Source: Tilletiopsis washingtonensis
Lineage: Eukaryota; Basidiomycota; Exobasidiomycetes; Entylomatales
Assembly: GCF_003144115.1 (NCBI RefSeq)
Contig: NW_020312016.1
Location: 444,777-508,776, forward strand
Direction of reading: 5' to 3'
Length of the DNA: 64,000 nt
Part shown: positions 10,091-21,082 of the stretch, piece by piece
How the letters are laid out: every line of letters starts with the position of its first letter
Numbering within the stretch: the stretch's first letter is position 1
Made by a program: the position numbers and the translations under genes
The notes under the pieces: generated by a model
Told to the model about the DNA's origin: nothing
Database searches by the model: none
Seen by the model: the letters and a program-made list of their open reading frames with translations, nothing else

Positions 10091-11155
10091 ATGGGCGACT
10101 CGACTGCCGCTACAGGACAGCCTGCGCTCCAGCAGCCTGCTCGCGCTCGCGACAATGCTCAGCAGGCGCTTGGCGAGCAGGCCGAGGCCGAGGCCAAGCG
10201 CGTGGCTCGACAGCAGGCTGAGCAGCTGGATCGCGTCGCGGAGCAGGCCGGTGAGGCTTGGGCCGAGTCCATTCGGGCTTGGCGGCAGATCGGAGAGGCT
10301 GCGGGTCAGGCGGAGCAGGCTGTGCGTCAGGCCATCGAGGCTGAGCAGCAAGCCAAACAGCAGGCCGATCAAGAGGCTGCTCGCCTGCGCGAGCGAGTGG
10401 AGCTGGCCAAGCAGCGCGCAGCCCATGCCCGCGAGCAGCACAAGCAGGCTGGCGAGCACGAGGATCGTCTCGACAAGGAGTACGAGCAGGCTATCCGGGC
10501 TGCTGATGCGGTCTGCTTCCCCCAAGAGGCGGCTGGCCTTCGCGAGCAGGCGGCTGGCCTCCGCGGGCAGGCCGCTGAACTCAACCGCAAGGCGGCCCTC
10601 CTCGACGCGAATGCGGCTTCCCTCGACGAGAAGGCCGCGCGAGCTCTGCAGGAGTTTCACACTTACAAGCATGCTGCGCCGCCCGTGCGTCCTCACGAGC
10701 GCGATGATGCGCACCGTCAAGAGATCACGTCGCGCGGCGAGAAGCGCAGCGGCGACCATGAGCTCGGCCCGGCCGCCAAGCGTGCCACGCAGCAGCAGCC
10801 TGCCGGCGCCCGCGAGCAGGCCGCGCAGCGCGCGCCTCTCCAAGAGCGCGATGCGCAACAGCATCAAGAGTGCGAGGCGGGCCGTCAAGAGGTGCCGCGC
10901 GGCGTCGAGCGCGACGGTGATGCTCCACTCGAGTCAGCCGTGTGCGCGCCCGTCGCTTCTCCGGCGGCGCAGCCTGCCGGCCAGCTCGGTGGCGAGCGTG
11001 GAGGCCAGCTCGGTGGCGAGCGTGGAGGCACGGCCACACGCAGCCGCGCCGCTGCGTCTCGCTCCGTCAAGCTCGAGCCCGCGCCCGAGCTGGACGCCAA
11101 GAGCGGCGACGACGAGCGCAAGACCGAGCTCGAGACGCTGGCGCACGGCAACTAG
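10091..11155 (+). CDS. coiled-coil orphan protein
   Basis: Single exon, 354 residues. I recognise no family. Residues about 20-200 are dominated by Gln, Ala, Glu and Arg in heptad-like spacing and should form a long coiled coil. The rest is low-complexity and charged, with a duplicated GQLGGERG block. It ends with an acidic/basic mix and contains KR-rich spots (EKRSGDHELGPAAKRA) that could act in nuclear import. The codon pattern, with G/C at third positions, supports a real gene. The start follows a pyrimidine-rich leader and the context GCCATGG. The gene sits between two direct copies of the OPT gene tail, so it may be a recent arrival or a lineage-specific gene. Confidence 0.6.
   Translation: MGDSTAATGQPALQQPARARDNAQQALGEQAEAEAKRVARQQAEQLDRVAEQAGEAWAESIRAWRQIGEAAGQAEQAVRQAIEAEQQAKQQADQEAARLRERVELAKQRAAHAREQHKQAGEHEDRLDKEYEQAIRAADAVCFPQEAAGLREQAAGLRGQAAELNRKAALLDANAASLDEKAARALQEFHTYKHAAPPVRPHERDDAHRQEITSRGEKRSGDHELGPAAKRATQQQPAGAREQAAQRAPLQERDAQQHQECEAGRQEVPRGVERDGDAPLESAVCAPVASPAAQPAGQLGGERGGQLGGERGGTATRSRAAASRSVKLEPAPELDAKSGDDERKTELETLAHGN
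10981..11028 (+). repeat. 24-bp in-frame tandem duplication
   Basis: Two identical 24-bp units (10981-11004 and 11005-11028) inside the coiled-coil gene, each encoding GQLGGERG or a phase of it. The lack of divergence implies a recent duplication. Confidence 0.9.
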
Positions 11156-11941
11156 CGCTCTCGCTGCGCACTCTGCGCGTAGCCACCTCGGCACTGCCCT
11201 TCATCACCGCCAGACCCTTCCCGAGCACTTCACCCTTCCGCACCGCGCCGAGCCTCTCACATCTCGCCTTGTACATCAACTCCACACCGCCATGAGCAGC
11301 AGACAGGCCGGAGCTGAGAACTTGGGCCGCATTAGGCGCCTAGTTCCCGCATCGCCACCTTCATCCTCAAGTCACGCGCCACCCACCCACACTGAGTTCC
11401 GAGTCATCGTCAATGCGCCACCCACACACACATTCATACCATACACACGGTCATACCAACCAACCACCAGCCTCATGTCACGTTCGGCCCGTTCGCGTTC
11501 CTCCCAATCGAGCCCTGATGCGTGAAGCTCAAGGAGTGCGTGGCGTGCTTCCGCTCTCGCCCGAGCCTTTGCATTGGCTGAGAGCTGGACAGCGCGCAAG
11601 AAAGCGTGCGCCGTCATGCCGGAAGCGCTGTGCCTCGCGCAGTGCTTCTGCTGTCGCCAGCGCCGTCTGCCATCTCACCGAGGCCCTACAGCCTCATTCC
11701 GTGCGGCTGCTTCAGCGGCGTGCGCAGCTGCACGCAGAGAGGCGAAGACGTCGCTGGAGCTCAGTCAGGCAGACAAAGAAGAACAGGGAACAGCGTGCAT
11801 TCAATGCATGCACGTCGTCGCCCGGGTGCATCAGGTCGTACATCAGGAGAGGTGGGGAATCAGGTGACCGGGGAAAGACCAATGCGGGTCAAAGGCGTGG
11901 GGGGGGAGGGAAGGGTCAAAGCGAAGGCAAGGGCGAGACCA
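11156..11941. other. intergenic, coiled-coil gene to OPT 3' end
   Basis: No gene supported. It contains a CA-rich stretch near 11390-11480 and a run of nine G near 11899. A 77-residue frame from an ATG at 11292 is Ser/Pro/His-rich and unconvincing. Confidence 0.5.
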
Positions 11942-14125
11942 CTACCACGGCGGCAGGCCGACCGTCGTGCCGTACACGCCGCCGTCGACGCCGCCGATCG
12001 TCAGCGCGGCGTTGATGACGCCGCCAATGCCCTCGCCAGCAACCATGCCGGCGGCGACCGAGTACATGTACAGCTCCGACGAGCGCGTGTACTTCTTGTT
12101 CCAGAAGTGCGCGAGCGTGGCGCCGAAGGCCATGGCAATCGGCACGTAGATCTGCGGCAGCACGAAGGACAGGCCGACGGCGTTGCCGTTGGGCAGGTAG
12201 TTGTGGTACTTGGTCGGGATCCAGAAGTAGCGCGCGACGATGAGCAGCGAGAAGAAGCCGCCGAGGAAGATGGCCGTCAGGCCCGACGAGAGCGAGACGG
12301 GCAGCTTCGGCGCCGTGACGGCGACGGCGACGGCCTGCCAGGCGGCGACCGAGGGCACGCTGAAGGGGCACTCCTCGATCGAGGCGTCGTTGATGCACGG
12401 GTAGGCGGACGAGAAGAGCACGAAGAGGCCGGCCGAGAAGGGGATGGCGAACACCGAGCCGGCAAGCTGGGCCCAGAACTGCGAGCGCGGCGAGGCGCGG
12501 ACCCAGTGGCCAGTCTTGAGGTCACCGACCATGTCGACGGCGTGGGCGGCAGCCGACGAGGCGATGGAGCCGCCGATGAGGTTCTCGAGGCGCGCCTGGT
12601 TGATCGGGCGGCCCTCGGCCTTGGTGACGCCGCCGAGGATGAGCTGCGACACCTTGGCGACGGCGGTGAGCGGGTTCGTGTCCGTCGTGCCACTGCACTG
12701 GATGCCGATGAACGAGAAGATGAAGGCGAGAAGGATGGCAAGGATGGTGAGGCCGACGCTCATGTCGAACTGCACCGCGCACACGACGACGGTGAAGATG
12801 ACGGAGAGCACAAGGCCGCCGACCCAGTAGTACCACTGCACCTGCTGCTCCTTGGGCGCCGGGTCGGGGATCTCGCCGGGGAACTCGCGCACGGGCTTGC
12901 GCTGCACCATGTCCTTGGCGCTGAGGAAGGCGCCGCGGAAGCCGCGGTAGATCGTCGGGGCGTTGCAGGCGACCTCGGTGACGGAGCAGAGCAGCATGAT
13001 GAACACGCCGGGCCAGAGGAGCCAGTAGCGCGGCGAGGCCTCGTGGATGTCCTGCGTGAGCGGCTTGTAGTTCATCGACGTGTACGACCAGCGCGACTGC
13101 GGATCCATGGGCTCGAGCTGGCGGCCGGTGGCCTGGCCGGTGGCGATGAGCGAGGGGCCGATGATGCCCCAGGCGAGGAAGGCGCCGCCGAGCATCGACC
13201 ACGAGGCGTTCATGCCGGCAAGCATGCCCGCGCCCGTGTAGGCCGGCGTGATCTCCGTGTACCAGTTCCAGTTGTCGACGGCGAGCGCCGTGCGCCAGCC
13301 CCAGGTGTAGAACCAGTAGAAGACGTGCTGGTCGAGCAGGATGCCCGGCACGTACTGGTTGACGACGACCCAGGCGATGGAGGCGACGAACGAGTAGACG
13401 AGGACCCAAACCTTCTTCATGGCGATGGCCGCGCCGCCCGTCGAGTGCAGCGAGCGGATGACGATGGCGGTGGCCGTGGGCGAGGGGAAGATGAGCTTCT
13501 GCTTGAGAATGTAGAACTTGCGCAGCGGGATGGCGAAGAAGCAGCCGTAGAAGGCCGAGACGAGGGAGAAGGTGACGAGGCGGCCGAAGTCCTGACGCGG
13601 CGTCGTAAGGAGGCCGAGGCGGTACATGGCGGGCACCGCGGCGACGAACATCGAGGCGAGGCCGGACGAGGCGGTGGCGGCCGACTGGACCGTGACGTTC
13701 TCGCGCGGGCCGAACGAGCCGCCGCCGAAGGCAGCGGGGAACGTGCGGCTCATGAACTTGAGCACGGCGAAGCCGAGAATGCCGCCGAAGAGGCCGCCTC
13801 CGAAGGTGATGCCGGTCTTGAGGCCGAGGTAGACGTTGGACGCGCCGATGACGAGGCCGAGCGCCGTGCCGACGAGCACGGCGCGCACGGTGAGTGCGGG
13901 GCCGGTCTCCTCGGGCAGCGTGTCCTCGGGGAAGGGGTTGCCGTCGATGAGGTCCTGCGCGGTGAAGCGCTCCTTGCTCTCGTCCCACTGGCCCTCGGCC
14001 TGCTCGTAGGCGAGTGCCTGTGGCTCGGCCTTGCTGTCGGCCTTCTCGTCGAGGTACTTCTCCTCGGACGCGGCGTCGGGCGAGCGCTGCGCCGTGATGG
14101 GCTCTTGCTGGATCTCGGTGCGCAT
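11942..14125 (-). CDS. OPT-superfamily oligopeptide transporter
   Basis: Uninterrupted 727-residue frame. A charged cytosolic N-terminus of about 80 residues is followed by roughly 14-16 hydrophobic helices. Family-type segments include IGASNVYLGLKTGITFGG, FFAIPLRKFYILKQKLIFPS, NEI-region equivalents in EITPAYTGAGMLAGMN, and the C-terminal YHNYLPNGNAVGLSFVLPQI. OPT proteins couple proton influx to uptake of small peptides, glutathione or metal chelates. This sequence looks closer to the YSL/bacterial-like branch than to yeast OPT1, but the substrate is unknown. The lack of introns is unusual beside its intron-rich neighbours. Its last 80 coding bases are duplicated at 9598-9694. Confidence 0.92.
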   Translation of the reverse strand: MRTEIQQEPITAQRSPDAASEEKYLDEKADSKAEPQALAYEQAEGQWDESKERFTAQDLIDGNPFPEDTLPEETGPALTVRAVLVGTALGLVIGASNVYLGLKTGITFGGGLFGGILGFAVLKFMSRTFPAAFGGGSFGPRENVTVQSAATASSGLASMFVAAVPAMYRLGLLTTPRQDFGRLVTFSLVSAFYGCFFAIPLRKFYILKQKLIFPSPTATAIVIRSLHSTGGAAIAMKKVWVLVYSFVASIAWVVVNQYVPGILLDQHVFYWFYTWGWRTALAVDNWNWYTEITPAYTGAGMLAGMNASWSMLGGAFLAWGIIGPSLIATGQATGRQLEPMDPQSRWSYTSMNYKPLTQDIHEASPRYWLLWPGVFIMLLCSVTEVACNAPTIYRGFRGAFLSAKDMVQRKPVREFPGEIPDPAPKEQQVQWYYWVGGLVLSVIFTVVVCAVQFDMSVGLTILAILLAFIFSFIGIQCSGTTDTNPLTAVAKVSQLILGGVTKAEGRPINQARLENLIGGSIASSAAAHAVDMVGDLKTGHWVRASPRSQFWAQLAGSVFAIPFSAGLFVLFSSAYPCINDASIEECPFSVPSVAAWQAVAVAVTAPKLPVSLSSGLTAIFLGGFFSLLIVARYFWIPTKYHNYLPNGNAVGLSFVLPQIYVPIAMAFGATLAHFWNKKYTRSSELYMYSVAAGMVAGEGIGGVINAALTIGGVDGGVYGTTVGLPPW

Positions 14126-17100
14126 GGCGGGCGAGATGGGGCGGGGAGGGGGCGGGAGAGGAGTTGGGTGGGGAACACAAGTGGGAACCGGACGAGGGCG
14201 ATGCAGATGCGGGTCTTATAGACGAGGAGCGGCGCGGGTGCAGCCGGTGGCCACCGCGTATGGTGCGAGAGCGGCGCCGCTATCTCGCTGATTGTGTGCG
14301 AGAAGGGGAGTGCGAGAGGGGCTGAGTGCCTGCCTCGGTCTCCGGCTTCGTCTCGCCGCTGCCGCCGGGGCGTGGCGCAATCTCGTCCCTGACTCGCCCA
14401 TCGCCGGGCGGCGGGTGTGCGCGGCTCTGCTCCTTCTCTGCAGCTGCGTCTCGCCCCCTGGCGCCACCCTCGCGGCGCGCCCTTCCCCACACGGCGCAAC
14501 GCTGCAGCGTGCAGGTGCAGGATAGCGAGCTGGCGGTTATCTCTGCAGGCACTGTGCGGCGTGCGGCGATGGCGAGCGGCGTCGGAGGCCGCACGCGACA
14601 CGGCACCACTCACGCCACAGGCACGCCAGCGAGCCGTGCCGTCGCCCGGCTGGAAGGCCGCCGTAGCGCCGCTGCAGCGTGGAAGCATCGCTCGACCGCC
14701 CGCCCGCCGCCCGCCGGTGCCGCGCCCGCGCGTGCCGTTGCGCCGCTGCTCAAGGGCCCTGGGGAGCGAGCGGCAGGACAGGAAGGACTGCTCGGGCCGC
14801 CTCGCTGTCCAGGTGCCGTGCTTGTGCCGCTCTTGCGCCTTACCCCAGCATGCAGCAGCGCGGCGCATGCGGTGTGGGTGCGCCCGCCGGGGTGCTCGGC
14901 GTGCCGTCCTGCGGCGGCACTGGCGCGGGAGGGGGTGAGGACGACGAGGAGGCGTCGCCGCGCTCTCCGTGTGTGGCGCGGCAGTTGCTCGCGTGTCTCC
15001 GCTGGCGGCACGCTAGCGCGCTACCGCCGTGCTTGTGTTCATGCAGCGACCCATGGGGCACGCCGCCTGTGTGCGCCGCGCCCGGCAGCGAGCGGACCGC
15101 GTGCCGGCACCGGACACATGCCCGCGCACCAGCCGCATGCTGCTCAGCTGCCGCACCTCCCAAGTCCGCCCGTGTCTGTATGCGCATGCCGCGGCGCCGA
15201 TGTGCGAGCCGCGTGGAAGGCAGCTCGGCTCCGGTGTGTGCTGCTGCAGTGCCCAACCAGGCAGCCCGACACTCGCAGCTCCCAGGCCGCGCTAGCCGCA
15301 GGCTGCTGCTTCCGCGCCCGCCGCATGGCCCGCGCCTCGGCTTCTTCTCCGGCGGTGCCGTGTCGCGCTGCATCCCGCCACCAGCGCGCTGCATATGGCC
15401 GCGTTTTGCGAGGGGGGGTCAGACGGACGAGTTGCCGTCGCCTGCACCCTGCTGCTGGCAGCGAGCCGGCAGCCATCGCGAGAAGGAAGACGCCACGCTC
15501 GAGCTGCGCTCCTCGAGGACAAGGACGGCGAGGCGGCACGGCTCCTGTCGCCCATCCGGCCCGGCGCGTGCTTGTCTCTGCCCGATGCCGCATCCGCTCA
15601 TCTTCGCCACGCGGTCCTGCTCCTCTTGTCGAACTCGTCTATCTGCTATCACGCCTCCTCTCGCAGATAGCTGACGCGAGAGTGCGAGGGAGAGGAGTGG
15701 CCGGCTGCGACTCGGGCCGGTGACTGAAGCGTGTGAGCAAGGGCTCGTCGACGGGCGTTCTTCTCAGAGATCGGCTGCCAGGGGCGAGCCACGCGGCACG
15801 CGGTGAGGACGGAGGTCAGTCCGTCTCGCGTAGGGCCGCGCGAGCAGCAGCGATGCAGAGTGGCAGGGCTCTCATGCGCTGCCGAGCGCCGAGACGACGC
15901 TAGCCGTGCAGCAGACAGCAAGGCGGGCACGGCACGGCACAAGCGGACTTTGCGCCGTCGCTTCGGCACCATCCTTCCTCACTGCACCAGCGCAGCAGGA
16001 CGGGCTTTTCGACAGCGCCAGGCGGCCGATCGCAGTGCGGCACCCAAAGGGTGCGCATGGCAGCAGCAGCAAGCCTCGGGCACGCCAGATGGGCACACTG
16101 GACAGCCCTCCTGCGCCGCGTGCCGCACGTATGGTAGCCACGGCTTGCTCAGCGCCTAGCCACACGCTTCGGCAAGAGCGCCGTGCGGCATCCCGCCTGC
16201 GACACGAGCAGCCATCCCGCGGCCGAGCTCTTCCTTCGCTGTCGCACCTTTCTGCTCTCGCAGCGTGCAGCACCCCGCCAGCGCGGCAGCACCACGCGGC
16301 ATGCAGGCGCAGCAACAGCAGCATGCTGCACGGAGAAAAGCCCGAGCCGGCGGCCCGGCGCCGGCTGCTCGCCTGTCTCTGCGCTGCACCCTTGTCCCTG
16401 CATCCTCGCACGCGCGAGCACAGCAGCAGCGCCTCCCGGATCGCGCCGAGGCCGGCTTTCTAATCGTACATCGCGTGCAAGACAGCTTGCCGCAGCGGCT
16501 GCCGCTGCCGCAATGCGTCGGAGCAGCGTGGGAGGGGCTCGGTCGAGCCGCTCCTTGCTCTTGCAGCCGAGACGGGCGCGGAGCACAGACGACCGCAGGC
16601 GCCACCCAGCTGGGTCGCCGCGAAGACGCCAGACGGGGGCGAGGGTGAGCCGCAGCGAGACGCTAGAGAGAGAGGGGTGGCTGCTCAGGCGACGACGACC
16701 GAGAGGAGCGCCGATGGGGCTGGCTGCCTCCATCGTGTGAGCGGCGGGGGTGGATGCGTGGGTGACAGCAGTCCGCTGCCGTCTCGCGTGGGTCCTTCCT
16801 GTCCTGCAGCAGCGCTCGGATTGGAAGAAAGCAAGGCGCGGGCACGACGCAGGCGCTCCTCGTGCTGCGCTTGCTCTTGAGGACGTGGCGAGGCGCGCTG
16901 GAAGAAGCGGGACGGGAGCCAGTGCCGCGGACGCATGTCCGTCCAGTCGGGCCCAGGGGGCAACGGGCGGAGTCGAGGGTGCAGCGGAGCTGCCCTGCCG
17001 CACCTGCTGCCGAGCAGGCATGCAGGCGCGCATGCAGCGTGCAGCGACGGCAGGAAAGGTTGCCTGGGCACAAGGCACGCAGCATCGGGCGGGCACGTCG

Positions 17101-18931
17101 AGCACGGCAGCACCCGGCGCAGAGGAGAAGGACACCGGGCCGTCGTCCGTGAGCGGAGCAGCGGCGCGGATGCAGGACGCAGCACTCAGCCACGCGCCGC
17201 GACGGGTAAGCCGAACAAGCGATGTCGGCAGCTCGGCACTCTGCTCGCCACTGCCGCCAAGTCGACGAGGCTCCCCGCGCCTCGAGCGCAGCCGTGCCTC
17301 ACACACACCTGCTTGCGGCTGTGTCGCGCCAGAAGGCAGTGCGCGAGAGGCGTTCCTGGCGTGCTTCAAGCTGTTCCTGACACCAGTGCAGTGTGCGCTG
17401 TGCTTGTGCTCGAGCCTGTGCGCCAGCCTGTGCACCAGCCCCGAGCGAGAAGAAAGCAGCTTACGCCAGCACGCCGCGACGGACACCGCGATTGGCTCGC
17501 GTCGAGAAGCCGACGCCAGAGGATGCGGACGCGCTGCTCAAGGGGGCAAATGCATCCCCTGGTGCATTCGTGTGCAGCGGACAAAGCCACAGGCGCAACA
17601 GCGCGGAAGGATGAGAAGAGGGAGAACATGGCGGCGCTCCGGCGCAGGCGTGGGCCATTCACCGCCTCTCTGCGGCTGCAGGTGAGCGTACCGTATGCTG
17701 AGCTCTGTGCCTCAAGCCACGAGACGCTGTACATGCTGCAGCGTTGCGCCGTATGCGAGCGAGCCTCGTGAGACGCACAGTGAAAGCAGGAAGCGAGGCC
17801 GAGGTCTGGCAGAGCCTCGTGCGCGCCCGGCATCGTCGGTGCCTCGGCGACCCGGGTGCAGGCACAGCGCTCCAATGCAGGCCTCCGAAAGCCCTGACCT
17901 CCAGCTCCAGAGTCTAAGACCCATCTGCGCGCTGCACACTGCACGAGCACCAGCCTTGTTCTTCGTCGACGACGGCTCACGGTCACGCGACAGAGAGGGC
18001 AGGGCAGAGCGCGGGGCAGCACGGCCATTCTTCAGCCGCCAAGGCCCCGCCAGCCGGCTGCCGCCGGGTGCGTGCGTTGGCGTGTGTTCACCCGTCGGGA
18101 AGCAGCGCCATGGTGGTCCCATGTCCCACGCTGCAACCCTTGTGTGAGAGAAAAGATTGCAGCTGCGGGCTGCGTGGTGGCGAGTCTGGTGCTGAATGGC
18201 AACGGGCGTGCCTGCGTCTGAGAGCAGCTCTGCGGACGTTCGAGGTCAGCGTTATCGAAGCACTCCCAGCCAAGCGTGCTCCCCGAACGACACTCCGTGC
18301 CACATCAGAGCACCGCATGCCGGGATGCAGAGCGCAGCTGCAATGTTCGCTCATGAGCAAGCGACGTTGGATCTCAGAGGGCCATCTCAGCCGTTGCACG
18401 CACAGCAGGTGGCACCTTCTCAGATCTGCTGCAATCATCGCGACTTCGCCACGTCTGTGGCGTAGGCGCGGAGGTCGGCGCCCCGCCACCGCAAGACGCA
18501 GGAGAATACCGAGGCTCCGCCGCGCGTGCCATGGAAGGGGCGCTCTCTGAATCCCTTATCGTCGCTTGCTCTGCGGCTCGATGCATCGTGTGAAGAGGAA
18601 GCTGCACGATGCACGTGTATGTACCCGCGCTGTGGCGGATGCGAGATGGCAACCACAGGCGTCTGGGATCGCGCACTGACCCGTCGCGGACGATGAGCAC
18701 GTGGGCTCGATGTGCACGAGCCACCAACACTTGTGCTGCATGCTGCTCACCCACCATGCGTGGCTTCGACATGCCGCTCTCCTCCACATCGGCTACTACT
18801 GCTTCCTTCCACAGACTTCATCGACGCGGCGCAGAGGCCCCCGCATCACTCGCCGAGCATCACAGCAGAATTGTTGTATCGCTCTTTCATTCCCTCCTCC
18901 TCTAATATAGATCTTCTGCCGGGCGCAGCAC
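14126..18931. other. 4.8-kb gap without a supportable gene
   Basis: GC-rich DNA between the OPT 5' end and the LSC2 stop. Open frames up to 465 codons (14326-15723 plus, 16149-17486 minus) have shadow-like Arg/Ala/Ser/Cys composition, no domain words and no intron-flanked continuation. No tRNA-like promoter boxes, long repeats or element ends were seen. The part next to 14125 must hold the OPT promoter. A non-coding transcript, a fast-evolving intron-rich gene or a long regulatory region are all possible. Confidence 0.5.
14214..14221 (-). promoter_or_regulatory. TATA box of the OPT gene
   Basis: CTATAAGA on the OPT strand, about 90 bp before its ATG, the only AT-rich core nearby. Confidence 0.5.
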
Positions 18932-21082
18932 TTAGAGCGAGCCCTTGGCAGCCGCCTCGACAGCCTGCACGGAGGAGACCAGGTGAGCTCTCTGGCGTGC
19001 GCGCGCAGCGAGGGCAGAGCCAGCGTACCTTGGCAGCAGCCTCGTCCAGGTCATCGAACGCGAAGATCTGCAGACATGCACGTCTCGTCAGCCATCGCCG
19101 CGGTCTCGCCAACGAGCGCGACGCACCTTCATCTTCGAGTCCTTGATCATCTGCTTGGCCTCGGCCTCCTTGGTGCCCTGCAGCCGCACGACGAGCGGCA
19201 CCGTCATGTCGAGCTCCTTGGTGGCCTGGATGATGCCCTCTGCGATCTGCGCGTGGACAGAGCGTCAGGACGGTGCGTTCTGCAGAGTGGAAGATGGGGC
19301 ACGCACCACGTCGCAGCGCATGATGCCGCCGACTGGAAAGGAGGAATAAGGTCAGCCAACGCGATCAACGGACGTCAAGGGAGAGGGAGCGGAGCGGAGA
19401 CTGAGCGCAGAGCCTCGGCACGCACAGATGTTCACGAAGAGCGACTTCGGGTTGGCGGACAGCAGCAGCTCGAAGGCAGTCTTGACGGCCTCGGCCGTGG
19501 CACCACTGTGAGAGAAGCGTCAGCGCCAGAGCCAGGCACATTACGTGCAGCAGCATGACGCACCCGCCGACGTCGAGGAAGTTGGCCGGGTTGCCGCCGT
19601 TGAGCTGAGAACGGACGTGAGCAGCTGCGCGTCGAGAGCCTAGCCGCAGCTACACGCACCTTAAGCGTGTCCATCGTGGCCATGGCGAGACCAGCGCCGT
19701 TGACGAGGCAGCCGATCTGCGGGCGCACTGTCAGCCAGGCGCACAGGAAGCACGAGCAGACCAACGCACGTTGCCGTCCAGCTTGATGAAGTTGAGGCCG
19801 CTCTTGGCCGCCTCGACCTCGTCGGGGTCCTCCTGCGACACGTCGCGCAGGTCGAAGATGTCCTTCTGGCGGAACTCGGCGTTGTCGTCGAAGCCAAGCT
19901 TGGCGTCCATGCTGCCAGGCGCGCGCATGTCAGCCAGGCGCAGACCCACCGCCTAGTCTGGACACTCACCACAGCACGGCGCCGTCCTTGCTCTCGGCGA
20001 GCGGGTTGATCTCGACCTGCGTGGCGTCCTTGTCCTTGAAGAGGTTGTACAGCTTGATGAACGTGTCGGCGGCCGACTGCTCGAGCTCCTTGGAGCTGAA
20101 GCCGAGCTTGGCCGCGACCTCGAGGGCCTTCTCGTTCGTCAGGCCCTTCTCAAAGTCGATGGGCGTGGTGATGATGGCGTCGGGCGTGTCGCGCGCCACG
20201 TCCTCGATGTTCATGCCGCCCTGGTTCGAGGCGACGAGCACGGGCAGCTGCGTGGCGCGGTCGTTGAGCACGGCCACGTAGTACTCGTGTGCCGGCGCGC
20301 GCATCTCGGCCAGCATGATGGCGTTGCAGATGCGGCCGCCAGCGCCCGTCTGCTTGGTGATGAGCTTGTGGCCGATCATCTTGGACGCGTAGTCGCGCGC
20401 CTCCTCAGCGCTGGGGCAGCGGCGTCAGTGGGAGGCTTCAGCAGGCAGGAGCTGCAGCGGTAGCTCGGCACATCTCGAGACGCGCGACGGCATCCCTTGC
20501 GTGTTGCGCGGCAAGGAGCAGAGCATGCATGGCACATCCAGCGGCCCTCGCACGAGCAGCAAAGCCATTCAGCTGCAGGCGCCTTCAGGGACACGTCCCC
20601 GCATGCTCCTCGCAGTCGACCGACCGAGAACATCATACTACCAGCACGAGGCGCGCCGCATGCTGCCCTGCCCCGCACCGCAGTTCGCGCTGCGCACGCG
20701 CTGCGCAGCCACTCTTCCATGTCTGTACCGCAGTGGTGCTCGCGCCGCCGTGCCGCGCATGCATGCGCCCGCCCACGCCCTGCCTGGCGACTCACGTCTT
20801 GATGAGGTGGACGCCGCCCTGCAGGCCGCCCTCGAAGTGGCCCTTGCCGCGGCCGCCGGCAAGCACCTGTGCCTTGATGACCATGCCCTTGCCCTCGAAG
20901 CTCTGCGCGGCCTTGAAGGCCTCCTCGGGCGAGTGCGCGGCGACGGAGCGCGGCACGGGGATCTGGTACTTGCCGAGCAGCTCCATGCTCTGGTACTCGT
21001 GGATGGAGAGCGCGCGGCGCTGCTGCTGCGGCGCAGCGGGCGCACGCAGCACGGCGCGGGTGGAGCGGAGGGTGCGCAGCAT
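18932..21082 (-). CDS. LSC2: succinyl-CoA ligase beta subunit, mitochondrial
   Basis: TCA-cycle enzyme making ATP (or GTP) from succinyl-CoA, in the matrix with the alpha subunit. Ten exons: 21082-20796, 20410-19970, 19911-19770, 19716-19660, 19604-19564, 19505-19426, 19332-19307, 19246-19127, 19067-19029 and 18964-18932; 421 residues, the usual size. A basic presequence ([13 protein letters not shown]) ends before the mature LSIHEYQ start. ATP-grasp words: [51 protein letters not shown]. The ligase domain has [12 protein letters not shown] (across intron 5) and [11 protein letters not shown]. Exon 7 is a 26-nt microexon. Intron 1 is 385 bp, far above the others (53-93). Confidence 0.96.

Noticed and set aside
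9150-11525. 791-codon plus-strand frame
   Set aside because: It spans antisense GPI14, a repeat array and the coiled-coil gene in another frame; Ser/Arg/Pro composition only.
11606-14221. 871-codon open frame opposite the OPT gene
   Set aside because: An antisense shadow: Asp/Glu/Gly/Arg/His-rich, no domains, while the minus frame is a perfect OPT transporter.
14326-15723. 465-codon frame in the large gap, and 445-codon frame at 16149-17486
   Set aside because: In GC-rich DNA stop codons are rare, so long frames are expected by chance; composition is Arg/Ala/Cys/Ser/His without hydrophobic-core pattern.
14126-18931. Centromere
   Set aside because: No AT-rich core, no repeats, no element clusters; sequence alone gives no support.
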